A DNA stretch of 64,000 nucleotides, from positions 186,001 to 250,000 of the forward strand of contig NZ_JACSZW010000002.1 in assembly GCF_014472395.1 (NCBI RefSeq), written 5' to 3'. This DNA is from Pedobacter sp. N36a. GTDB lineage: Bacteria > Bacteroidota > Bacteroidia > Sphingobacteriales > Sphingobacteriaceae. A program made the position numbers and the translations under genes. Positions 54,063 through 62,366 of this stretch are shown one piece after another; the stretch's first letter is position 1; each line of letters opens with the position of its first letter. The notes under the pieces are model-generated. The model did no database searches. It saw only the letters and a program-made list of their open reading frames with translations, and was not told the DNA's origin.

Positions 54063-54140
54063 ATTGCCATTGCAAAGCGGCGCTCGGGCAATTCCCTGTG
54101 TAACTTAAAATTTATACGGACAAAATCAGAAGCATTCGTA

Positions 54141-54148
54141 TATATTTG
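54141..54148 (+). promoter_or_regulatory. Candidate -7 box of the lipoprotein gene at 54175
   Basis: TATATTTG matches TAnnTTTG exactly, 26 bases before the ATG. Confidence 0.5.
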
Positions 54149-54174
54149 AGCGCTGCGACACAAACAAAACACTT

Positions 54175-54756
54175 ATGAAAAACTTTAAACTTCCTGCTTT
54201 TTTATTTGGCTTGCTATCTTTAACAGGATGTATGGGAAGTATGAACCCAACAGGTGGAAATTCAGCACCTGATTATCCCTATTTTATCACTAAAAAACCA
54301 TTGGTAGTTAAAAAGATATGGGTTCCAATAGGAACAAAATTAGTGTATGAAGAGCAGTTTTTTAAAGAAGGAGAACAAGATAAAATATTGAATGAGAAAA
54401 AGCTCAATTCTATAGCACTTCCGACTGGGGAAACGATAGATTGGGCAGGTGTTCCAGTAACTTCGATTTCAAAGTTTTTCAATTCGGAAATGCGCGGATT
54501 TACAGTGTATGCAGACTTTGATCAAATGAACAAGGGCAAGGGTAGAAAAACTAAATTCTCTGAACTATGGCAAACCTGCAGTAATGATATAGGAATTACG
54601 GTGAAGGACATAGACGATTGGTCTTTTAACCCAAAAAACATTGCGGATGTGGAGAGCTGCAGTGTAAACTATCAGCGATATTTCAAGGATAGTCCAAGCC
54701 AGCAAGGCTTCTTGGATGAAATGTATTCCGAACTTATAAAAAACGGTTCCAAATAA
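54175..54756 (+). CDS. Hypothetical lipoprotein, 193 aa
   Basis: The N-terminus MKNFKLPAFLFGLLSLTGC is a lipoprotein signal with lipobox LTGC at Cys 19. The mature part begins in a flexible MGSMNPTGGNSAP segment and contains KKIWVPIGTKLVYEEQFF, GETIDWAGVPVTSISKFF and WQTCSNDIGITVKDIDDW. I do not recognise the family. It would be membrane anchored on the periplasmic side or at the surface. It has its own -7 box and appears monocistronic. Confidence 0.6.
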   Translation: MKNFKLPAFLFGLLSLTGCMGSMNPTGGNSAPDYPYFITKKPLVVKKIWVPIGTKLVYEEQFFKEGEQDKILNEKKLNSIALPTGETIDWAGVPVTSISKFFNSEMRGFTVYADFDQMNKGKGRKTKFSELWQTCSNDIGITVKDIDDWSFNPKNIADVESCSVNYQRYFKDSPSQQGFLDEMYSELIKNGSK

Positions 54757-54816
54757 AATCTGAAAATAGCAGACCTATACCTTGGTCAATCAGGTATCCG
54801 ATTAGGGGAAATATAG

Positions 54817-54824
54817 TATCTTTG
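54817..54824 (+). promoter_or_regulatory. Candidate -7 box of the HipA-like/DUF3037 pair
   Basis: TATCTTTG matches TAnnTTTG. It lies 37 bases before the GTG start chosen for the HipA-like gene and only 16 before the alternative TTG. Confidence 0.5.
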
Positions 54825-54861
54825 GCTTAAATCGGGGCTTTTGCTCTTAAATTATGCAGGC

Positions 54862-55659
54862 GTGAAGAATTTTCAACCAGAACTCAGGACTGTTAATGTG
54901 ACCAGGTATGTGACCCCTTTACGCGAAGGGGGATCGATGCCTGCAATTGCAGAAGCAGATGACGACTTTTTATATGTACTCAAATTTCGTGGTGCCGGAC
55001 AGGGATTACGTGCGCTCATTGCCGAGTTAATTGGCGGAGAAATCGCAAGGTTACTTGGCTTGAGAATGCCGGAATTGGTGTTTGCGCAATTGGAGAAAGA
55101 TTTTGGTCGGATTGAACCAGATGAAGAGATCCAGGACTTATTAAGGACGAGTGTTGGGCTGAATCTTGCCTTGCATTACCTTTCAGGAGCGATCACTTTT
55201 GATCCATTGGTGAATCAGGTAGACGAAAAAACGGCTTCACAGATTGTGTGGATGGATGCGCTGCTGACCAATATGGACCGTACCGCCCGTAATACCAATA
55301 TGTTGATCTGGCATAAAGAATTATGGTTGATTGACCATGGTGCTGCATTGTATTTTCACCATTCCATGGAGAACTGGGAAGAACAGGCCGTAAAACCTTT
55401 CAGCTTGATCAAAGATCACGTGCTGTTGAGCCAGGCTTCGCAATTGGAAGAAGTGAATGCTGTATTTAAAGCGATCCTGACTCCTGAAAAAATCAGGGCT
55501 GTTGTTTCCTTAATTCCAGACGACTGGTTGATCCGGGACAATACTTTTGACTCTATTGAAGCACACCGCGAAGTATATTCTAACTTTTTGGAATTGCGCC
55601 TCGCAAATTCAGATATTTTTGTAAAAGAAGCACAGAATGCAAGAGAAGCACTTATTTGA
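54862..55659 (+). CDS. HipA-like kinase family protein
   Basis: I choose GTG 54862 (read MKNFQPELRTVNVTRYVTP); a TTG at 54841 is possible. The 265-residue protein shows a shortened kinase fold: FLYVLKFRGAGQG (ATP-binding lysine region), IAELIGGEIARLLGL, and MDALLTNMDRTARNTNMLIW with LWLIDHGAALYF. The N-x-D-R...N and I-D-H blocks stand in for the catalytic and metal loops of HipA-type kinases. Full HipA toxins are about 440 residues and have an antitoxin HipB; none is here. Its last codons overlap the DUF3037 gene. The substrate is unknown. Confidence 0.82.
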   Translation: MKNFQPELRTVNVTRYVTPLREGGSMPAIAEADDDFLYVLKFRGAGQGLRALIAELIGGEIARLLGLRMPELVFAQLEKDFGRIEPDEEIQDLLRTSVGLNLALHYLSGAITFDPLVNQVDEKTASQIVWMDALLTNMDRTARNTNMLIWHKELWLIDHGAALYFHHSMENWEEQAVKPFSLIKDHVLLSQASQLEEVNAVFKAILTPEKIRAVVSLIPDDWLIRDNTFDSIEAHREVYSNFLELRLANSDIFVKEAQNAREALI

Positions 55660-56020
55660 GTATGCCGTGATCCGCGTCGTACCAAGGGTAGAACGGGAAG
55701 AATTTCTTAATGTGGGCATCATACTGTATTGCGCTAAGCAAAAGTTTTTACAGACTTCATTTGAATTGGATGAGGGGCGTCTTGCTGCATTTTCCTGCAA
55801 ACTGGATCCACAGGAATTGCTAGACCATTTACGTTCTTTTGAACTGATCAGCAAAGGAGGAAAGGCAGGAGGAACGATTGGTCAGCTAGATATGGCTTCA
55901 CGCTTTCGCTGGTTAACAGCCACCAGAAGTACGGTGGTTCAGACTTCTAAAACTCATCCAGGTTTATGTTTGGATGCCCAGGAAACCTTGAAAAAACTAT
56001 ACGAGCAGCTGGTGCTTTAA
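55637..56020 (+). CDS. DUF3037 family protein
   Basis: The 127-residue protein contains FEYAVIRVVPRVEREEFLNVGIILYCAKQKFL in its first third and FRWLTATRSTVVQTSKTHPGL near the end, both characteristic of DUF3037. No catalytic motif is known. It overlaps the HipA-like kinase gene by 23 bases and so is translationally linked to it. The pair occurs together in many bacteria, suggesting that this protein is a partner, regulator or substrate of the kinase. Confidence 0.87.
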   Translation: MQEKHLFEYAVIRVVPRVEREEFLNVGIILYCAKQKFLQTSFELDEGRLAAFSCKLDPQELLDHLRSFELISKGGKAGGTIGQLDMASRFRWLTATRSTVVQTSKTHPGLCLDAQETLKKLYEQLVL

Positions 56021-56039
56021 TACTTTATATGCTGGACGA

Positions 56040-56669
56040 TTAACTGTTGATACCCATGGCGTAAAGGATGATGTTTACGCCAAATTTAGTGTTGTCTTCC
56101 GCCAGGAATCGCTTGTTGCGGAAGTCGTAATCCCATTCACAGCCATAGTCTTTGTTACTGTACAATACGCCAATGCGGTTGTTAATGGTAATGGCTTTCA
56201 GGTAATCATGTACCAGGTCGTCGCCCCAGCCGTTTAATTCAAAAGAAGTCGTAGGCGGGCCGTTCTCAAAATTGAAAAAGGAATGGTATATCTTATGCTG
56301 GTTAGGAATTTTTTTTAGTGCTGTTGGACCAAATAGGTTGCTCATTTGTGTTTCAAATGATTTGGCAAATAGCCCATCGATGTCATGGTTGCAATCGTCT
56401 ACTAAGACAAAGCCGCCATTGTTTACATATTTCTTGAAATTGGCCGCTTCCTGCTGGTCAAATTGCACCAGCTTATGTCCGCTTAAATAGCAAAACGGAT
56501 ACTTGAAAAGGTCTTGACTACTCAATTCTACAATCTTTTCTTCAGGATCTAAAGGAATGGTGGTATATTCCAATAAGGAATTGAGCAGATTGGAGGGCAT
56601 ACGCTGATCCGTATCCCAATTCCCGGATTTATACTTTATTCTCGCAAATGTGAACTTTGATCTTTGCAT
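56040..56669 (-). CDS. DUF4159 family protein
   Basis: The 209-residue protein has KFTFARIKYKSGNWDTDQRMPSNLL at the start, PFCYLSGHKLVQFDQQEAANF, NNGGFVLVDDCNHDIDGLFAKSF and SNKDYGCEWDYDF, the DUF4159 pattern. The fold is like a class I glutamine amidotransferase but lacks the catalytic triad. It has no signal peptide. DUF4159 genes commonly neighbour MoxR/DUF58/BatA genes, and here it is divergent from that operon by 149 bases. Its role is unknown. Confidence 0.88.
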   Translation of the reverse strand: MQRSKFTFARIKYKSGNWDTDQRMPSNLLNSLLEYTTIPLDPEEKIVELSSQDLFKYPFCYLSGHKLVQFDQQEAANFKKYVNNGGFVLVDDCNHDIDGLFAKSFETQMSNLFGPTALKKIPNQHKIYHSFFNFENGPPTTSFELNGWGDDLVHDYLKAITINNRIGVLYSNKDYGCEWDYDFRNKRFLAEDNTKFGVNIILYAMGINS

Positions 56670-56818
56670 CGTTCTAAAATAACGTCTATTTTCATTAGAA
56701 ATAGGATTTTAGAGGATATATCTTGTAATTTTTTTGATATTCTGATCAAGGGATAGGAAAAAATACGTGGAGAGCCCTATATTGAATTACAATCGCTTAC
56801 CTCATAAAAATCATTGCT

Positions 56819-57817
56819 TTGGAAATTTCAGAAAGTAACCTTAAAATCTTGATCCATAAAATTTCTCTATTAAAAGAAGAAATCCAAAAAGTGATCGTCG
56901 GGCAGGACGTCATCATTGAAGAAATGCTGGTCGCTTTGCTTGCCGGCGGACACTGCCTTTTAGAAGGTGTGCCTGGCCTGGCAAAAACGCTGATGGTACG
57001 CACCATGTCTCAAGCCCTGGATCTTTCTTTTAGAAGGATTCAGTTTACGCCGGATTTAATGCCAACTGATATCGTAGGTACAGAGATTTTAGAAGAAGAC
57101 CATGTGACTGGAAAACGATTTTTTAAGTTCAATAAAGGGCCTTTATTCGCCAATATCATTCTGGCGGATGAGATCAATCGAACGCCGCCAAAAACACAGT
57201 CGGCATTGTTAGAGGCGATGCAGGAGTTTGAAGTCACTTATGGCGGACAAACCTATCCTTTAGACCGTCCGTTTTTTATCCTGGCTACCCAAAATCCAAT
57301 AGAGCAGGCGGGTACCTATCCACTTCCTGAGGCACAGCTGGATCGTTTTCTACTGTACATTAAGATCGGATATCCTACAGCGGCCGAAGAAACCAAGATA
57401 CTAAGCAGTACCACTGGTACTATTAAAAATAAAGTGCAGCCAGTAATCGGTGCAGACGAAATTAAGCAGCTTCAAGCCTTGACAAGAGAGGTGAGTATTA
57501 GTGATGATTTGATTGCGTATGTGGCAGAGTTGATCCGTGCCACCAGACCAGACACGAGTACGGTTGATTATGTGAAGGAATGGGTGCGTTGGGGTGCAGG
57601 TCCAAGAGCCGGACAAGCCTTGATCCTAACTGCTAAAGCCAGAGCGTTGATTCATGGACGTTACGCCGTAGGCATGGAAGATCTGCAAACGATGGCTTAT
57701 CCAGTATTGAGGCACCGGATCTTGATGAATTTTAAAGCAGATGCAGAACAGGTGACCGCAGATATGGTAGCCGATGCGCTTCTGAAATCCATTTCAAGAC
57801 CGAAAATCAACATTTAA
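56819..57817 (+). CDS. MoxR-family AAA+ ATPase
   Basis: The 332-residue protein starts at TTG 56819; no in-frame ATG fits the family start. It has Walker A GVPGLAKT (50-57), Walker B IILADEINR with D117-E118, sensor ATQNPIEQAGTYPLPEAQLDRF and the C-terminal lid with VRWGAGPRAGQAL. MoxR proteins are chaperone-like ATPases that act with von Willebrand A domain proteins. Its stop overlaps the DUF58 start. It is first in an operon of at least five genes on the plus strand. Confidence 0.95.
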   Translation: MEISESNLKILIHKISLLKEEIQKVIVGQDVIIEEMLVALLAGGHCLLEGVPGLAKTLMVRTMSQALDLSFRRIQFTPDLMPTDIVGTEILEEDHVTGKRFFKFNKGPLFANIILADEINRTPPKTQSALLEAMQEFEVTYGGQTYPLDRPFFILATQNPIEQAGTYPLPEAQLDRFLLYIKIGYPTAAEETKILSSTTGTIKNKVQPVIGADEIKQLQALTREVSISDDLIAYVAELIRATRPDTSTVDYVKEWVRWGAGPRAGQALILTAKARALIHGRYAVGMEDLQTMAYPVLRHRILMNFKADAEQVTADMVADALLKSISRPKINI

Positions 57818-58704
57818 TGAGCAAACTGCTAGACCCGAAAGTGATGATGGCGATTAAAGAGCTGTCTTTGTCGGCAAAGATGACGATTGACGGTTTCATG
57901 AGCGGGATTCACAAAAGTACGGTGAAGGGGCCAGGATTGGAGTTTAGTCAGTACCGGAGCTATCAGCCCGGGGACGATCTACGCTCGCTGGACTGGAAAA
58001 TGTTTGCCCGTTCAGACCGGTATTACATCAGGGAATCTGAGGTAGAAACTAATATTAGCATCCGCCTGCTGATCGATGCAAGTGCTTCTATGAACCATCA
58101 GGATGGCGATCATACCAAAATGGATTATGCACGTTATCTGGCTGCTTCATTAGCTTATTTAGGTAATTTGCAGGGTGATGCCATTGGTTTATACGTGTTT
58201 AAAGATGCAGGGATCTTTTCTATGGTGGCTAAACAAGATTTTCAGCACCTTGCGAGATTGTTTTATCAATTGGAACAGGTAAAGCCAGAAGGGACTTTCA
58301 CAAAGCCCATCAATTATAAAGAACTCTATGCCGGGGCTCAAAAAAGAGAACTGCTCATCTTTATCACGGACCTTTATGAGGTAAATCAGGAGATCTTTGA
58401 TCTATTGGATACTTTAAACACGCTGAAGCATGAGGTGTTGGTTTTTCATTTGATGTCTGGGAATGAAATGAAACTGGATTTTAAAGGATATACAACTTTC
58501 GAAGATTTGGAAACTGGAAAAACTATCCAGATTGATCAGGAGACTGCAAGGGCTGCTTATCAGGAAAATATGGCCCATTACCTGGAGCAAACCAGAACTA
58601 AAATGCTGGACAGAAGGATTGCTTATCGTCTGATACAAACGGATCAACCGCTGGATCAGGCATTGAGAGACTTTTTGAACCAAAGAAACAAATTAAAGAT
58701 ATAG
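57817..58704 (+). CDS. DUF58 domain protein
   Basis: The 295-residue protein shows the DUF58 core FSQYRSYQPGDDLRSLDWKMFARSDRYYIRE near residues 45-75 (given here as the characteristic pattern). A von Willebrand A-like fold follows, with RLLIDASASM (MIDAS-type DxSxS) and LLIFITDLYEV. The start overlaps the MoxR stop by one base (TAATG), so the two are translationally coupled, as expected for MoxR/DUF58 partners. It probably binds divalent metal and a client protein at the membrane. Confidence 0.94.
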   Translation: MSKLLDPKVMMAIKELSLSAKMTIDGFMSGIHKSTVKGPGLEFSQYRSYQPGDDLRSLDWKMFARSDRYYIRESEVETNISIRLLIDASASMNHQDGDHTKMDYARYLAASLAYLGNLQGDAIGLYVFKDAGIFSMVAKQDFQHLARLFYQLEQVKPEGTFTKPINYKELYAGAQKRELLIFITDLYEVNQEIFDLLDTLNTLKHEVLVFHLMSGNEMKLDFKGYTTFEDLETGKTIQIDQETARAAYQENMAHYLEQTRTKMLDRRIAYRLIQTDQPLDQALRDFLNQRNKLKI

Positions 58705-58714
58705 AGATATCAAG

Positions 58715-60205
58715 GTGCATTTACTTTATCCCATAGGTTTAATCGCGTTAGCAGGACTATTGATCCCGCTGGTCATCCATCTGTGGAAATTGAAACAGGG
58801 GAAAACACTGCGTATTGGAAGTATAGCCTTATTGGGCACGAGTTCTCCATTTACTTCCAGAAGTTATCAGATCACAGATTGGCTGCTGCTTTTTTTGAGG
58901 ATGCTGCTGATCGCTTTACTCGCCTTCTTATTGGCGGAGCCCTACCTGAGGAAAGAGAAAAATGAAGGGTTAAAAAAAGGCTGGGTATTGGTGGAAAAGT
59001 CTCAGGTACGCTCGGTTTATAAGACACACAAACAAGACCTTGATTCTTTAATTCAGGCTGGTTATGAATTGCATGACTTTGGGTTAGGCTTCCAAAAAAT
59101 TAGCATTGAGGATACTTTAAAAAATGAAAAACCAGATTCGGCAAGTCATAAGGGGATAAATTCAGCAATCACTACCTCGGCTAAAATCAGTCATTATGCG
59201 TTACTGCGTGAATTGAATGCACAGTTGCAGCCGAATTTTCCCGTCTACCTCTTTGCCGATCGGAAATTACAAAGTATGGGTGGGAACCAGGCCCAAATTG
59301 ATTTCCGTTTAGTATGGAAAGAAATAGCCGGAAAAGATACCTTAGCTACCTGGAGCAGTAGTTTTGCACATCAAACTTTCGAAGCTACATCTAGTCCGGA
59401 AATCACCACAATTAAAAGGATGGATGAGGTTCAGGATGAGGCTAAAACAAGGGTGTTGATCTATGGAACAGAACACCCTGAAGATGTAAAATATCTAATG
59501 GCTGCGATTGAGGCCATCGCTCAGGAAACAAAACGAAATATAGAGGTATCGATATTTAATGGTAAGCATGTTAGTGGATTAAGTTTTGATGTTGGCTTCT
59601 GGATTTCGAATAAACCAATCAGCTCTGGATTTTTAGGACAGCTTTCTAAAGATGGTCGTTTGTTTAACTACGCTGGAGAAAAAGTAACCAGCATCAACTC
59701 CTGGGTTGAAGTGGGGCCCGGAACAAAAGGAAATATGCCAGCCATTCCACTGAACAAAAGAACAGTGGACACGACTGATCAGGGAACAGCGTTATGGACA
59801 GACGGATTTGGAGTTCCGCTATTAACCAGGTCAAAAGAAAATACATTGAACCATTACCGTTTCTACAGCAGAATCAATCCGCAATGGACCAGTTTGGTTT
59901 GGAATGAGAAATTTGTGGAAGCCATGATGCCCATTCTATTAGGTGAGGATGGAAGTGCAACTGGATTTGGTTTTGAGATCAGTCCTGATGACGAACGTAT
60001 CAGTTCTCTTAAATCAGCGACAGGATCCCTGGCTGCTCAGTCTGCATCAACAGCTCCTTTGTCGGCTGCTGATCAATCCAGTCTGTCTGCAGCAAGCCAG
60101 CAAGAGCAACCGCTTCAAAAAGTATTTTGGCTAATGGCTTTATTGGTTTTTACCTTAGAGCGCATCATTTCCTTACGTCATAAAAATAAGTTAAATCATG
60201 GTTGA
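58715..60205 (+). CDS. BatA-like membrane protein
   Basis: The start is GTG 58715. The 496-residue protein begins with the BatA N-terminal domain (MHLLYPIGLIALAGLLIPLVIHLWKLKQGKTLRIGS in pattern), two membrane helices (to about residue 75) and the double-helix motif YQITDWLLLFLRMLLIALLAFLLAEP. A long extracytoplasmic region follows, with a last membrane segment near the C-terminus (VFWLMALLVFTLERII). The VWA domain of typical BatA is not obvious. It follows DUF58 by 10 bases and overlaps the next gene by 8. Confidence 0.85.
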   Translation: MHLLYPIGLIALAGLLIPLVIHLWKLKQGKTLRIGSIALLGTSSPFTSRSYQITDWLLLFLRMLLIALLAFLLAEPYLRKEKNEGLKKGWVLVEKSQVRSVYKTHKQDLDSLIQAGYELHDFGLGFQKISIEDTLKNEKPDSASHKGINSAITTSAKISHYALLRELNAQLQPNFPVYLFADRKLQSMGGNQAQIDFRLVWKEIAGKDTLATWSSSFAHQTFEATSSPEITTIKRMDEVQDEAKTRVLIYGTEHPEDVKYLMAAIEAIAQETKRNIEVSIFNGKHVSGLSFDVGFWISNKPISSGFLGQLSKDGRLFNYAGEKVTSINSWVEVGPGTKGNMPAIPLNKRTVDTTDQGTALWTDGFGVPLLTRSKENTLNHYRFYSRINPQWTSLVWNEKFVEAMMPILLGEDGSATGFGFEISPDDERISSLKSATGSLAAQSASTAPLSAADQSSLSAASQQEQPLQKVFWLMALLVFTLERIISLRHKNKLNHG

Positions 60206-62366
60206 GCAGGAAGCGATAAATAGGATAGAAAGGTTCAGAAAACAGTGGATCTTCTTGTTGCTGCTTCAGAATCTGACGTTGAGCCTTGGCTTAACCTTGT
60301 TCTTCGGTGCTTTAGCAAGCTATTTGTTTGATTGGTCGGTCTGGGTATTTCTCCCTCTATTTTTAGTTTTCTTCGTTTTCCTAAGTTTATTGAAGCCTTT
60401 TTGGAAAATCACTGTACAGCAGATTTCCAGATATTGGAATGCCAGTTTCCCTGAATTGGAAGAGAGTGGGGCACTTTTACTGAAACCTACAGCAGCATGC
60501 AGTGTGCTGGAACGTTTGCAGCAGCATAAAATCAGCGAAGTCATGCTGCACATTAAACCAAAACTGCCATTCCATAAACTAACATGGGCAGTACTGATGT
60601 TGGTGGTTGGCGTAGGAATGAGCTTTGGGATCTCTTTTTTAAAGCCATTAATGGACTTTCAGGCAGCTGATCCTGTAAAAGATAGTATTGTGACTGTAAA
60701 AGAAAATGTACTCCCAGAAATCGCCTCTTTTTCATTGCGGATCAAATCACCGGCTTATACGGGAATTCCGGAAAAGACACAGTCAGCTTTTGCTTTTAAA
60801 GTAGCAAAGGGTGCTTTATTAAAATGGGAGATCAGCACTACAGTGCCGGTAAAAGTCTTGAAACTGATTTTTAATGATAAGGAAGTGGCGGTTTTAAAGT
60901 CGCAGGATCATCAGGGAAAAAGCTGGCAGTTTGCTAAAACAATGACTAAGTCTGGATTTTATCAGGTAGAGCTGGATGGTAAAAAATCAGAACTGTATAT
61001 GATGACAGTCATTCCTGATCTTCCAGCAGTCATCAGGATTACTCAGCCTAAACCACATACAAGTATTGATTTCGGGCAGGTTCCTCAAGTCCATTTAAAA
61101 GTTTCCTTAACAGATGATTACGGGTTAAAATCGGCTTATATTACCGCTACAATGGCTAGTGGTAAAGGGGAAGGCGTTAGTTTTACGGAACGAAAGCTTG
61201 ACTTTAATGCGTCGTTTAACCAACAAAGGTCAATGAACTTAACCAAGGCGATCGACCTCAAAGCCTTAGGAATGAAACCCGGTGATGAACTTTACTTCTT
61301 TGTGAATGCCATTGATAATCTGGGTCAGATGAGTAGATCGGATGTCTATTTCGTATCTATTGTGGATACAGCAGAGTTGATGAGTATGGCTGGAATGACC
61401 AATGGCGTAAACCTGGTTCCTGAATATTTTAGAAGTCAGCGTCAGATTATTATGGATACGGAGAAGCTGCTTGCGGAGAGAAGTTCCATCAGCGAGGAAA
61501 GTTTTAAAAACAGGAGCAACGCTCTGGGGATGGATCAGAAGCTATTGCGGCTTCGTTATGGGAAGTTCCTGGGGGAAGAATCCGAAACAGAGATTGGTGG
61601 GGATCATGACCATAAAGAAGGGGAAGATCACGATGACCATGGTCATGAAGGAAAAGAAACCCAGGATCAAAACACACAGAAATTTGGGGATGTGAAGGCG
61701 ATTATGGATAGCTATGCCCATAAACATGACATTGCAGAAGATGCTACCTTTTTTGAGCCGGAATTGAAAGCCCAGCTAAAAGCAGTACTGACAGAAATGT
61801 GGAAGTCGGAGTTGCAATTGAGAACCTATAAAACACGGGATGCTTTACCTTTTGAGTATAAGGCCTTGCGTCTGCTGAAAGATCTTCAGCAAAAATCAAG
61901 AGCATATGTGGCCAAAACAACGGTTAAAGTGACACAGCTGAAGGAAGACAAGCGGTTGTCGGGGGAGCTGGATAAAATTGGGTCACCCCTACAAAAAAGT
62001 GATTTTGAGCCAGATGAAAAGCGACTTGTCCTTTTGAAACAGGCACTTACGGTGCTGGAAAACAGAAAGACTGCTGCTGGATTTAAAGACTCGGAGCGTC
62101 AGGTGCTAAAAGAAACAGAACCCTATATGATTGTTGCGGCCTCAGATCAGCCTGCGCTGTTTTTGCCAGCTCTAGCTGCAGGCAGAAAGCTTTTATCAGC
62201 TAAAGCTGGATCAGAAAAAGATATCGCGCTATTGCAAAAGGCAATAGTCAGGATGTTAGGTACTGCTCAATCTGTTCCCCAGCTGCCAACTTCGGCACCA
62301 GCTTCTACCTTAAGTCAAAAATATTTTAATTACCTTAAAAAAGCAACACCGTCAAATGGATTTTAA
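60198..62366 (+). CDS. DUF4175-like membrane protein
   Basis: The 722-residue protein has two or three N-terminal membrane segments (about 15-65 and 130-155), a long extracytoplasmic region with DYGLKSAYITATM and GDELYFFVNAIDN (Ig-like), and a helical C-terminus. These features fit DUF4175. A His/Asp/Glu-rich tract (about residues 464-493, GGDHDHKEGEDHDDHGHEG) is inserted and may bind metal. It is encoded between the BatA-like gene and the last gene, overlapping both, so the proteins are probably a complex in the envelope. The function is unknown. Confidence 0.78.
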   Translation: MVEQEAINRIERFRKQWIFLLLLQNLTLSLGLTLFFGALASYLFDWSVWVFLPLFLVFFVFLSLLKPFWKITVQQISRYWNASFPELEESGALLLKPTAACSVLERLQQHKISEVMLHIKPKLPFHKLTWAVLMLVVGVGMSFGISFLKPLMDFQAADPVKDSIVTVKENVLPEIASFSLRIKSPAYTGIPEKTQSAFAFKVAKGALLKWEISTTVPVKVLKLIFNDKEVAVLKSQDHQGKSWQFAKTMTKSGFYQVELDGKKSELYMMTVIPDLPAVIRITQPKPHTSIDFGQVPQVHLKVSLTDDYGLKSAYITATMASGKGEGVSFTERKLDFNASFNQQRSMNLTKAIDLKALGMKPGDELYFFVNAIDNLGQMSRSDVYFVSIVDTAELMSMAGMTNGVNLVPEYFRSQRQIIMDTEKLLAERSSISEESFKNRSNALGMDQKLLRLRYGKFLGEESETEIGGDHDHKEGEDHDDHGHEGKETQDQNTQKFGDVKAIMDSYAHKHDIAEDATFFEPELKAQLKAVLTEMWKSELQLRTYKTRDALPFEYKALRLLKDLQQKSRAYVAKTTVKVTQLKEDKRLSGELDKIGSPLQKSDFEPDEKRLVLLKQALTVLENRKTAAGFKDSERQVLKETEPYMIVAASDQPALFLPALAAGRKLLSAKAGSEKDIALLQKAIVRMLGTAQSVPQLPTSAPASTLSQKYFNYLKKATPSNGF

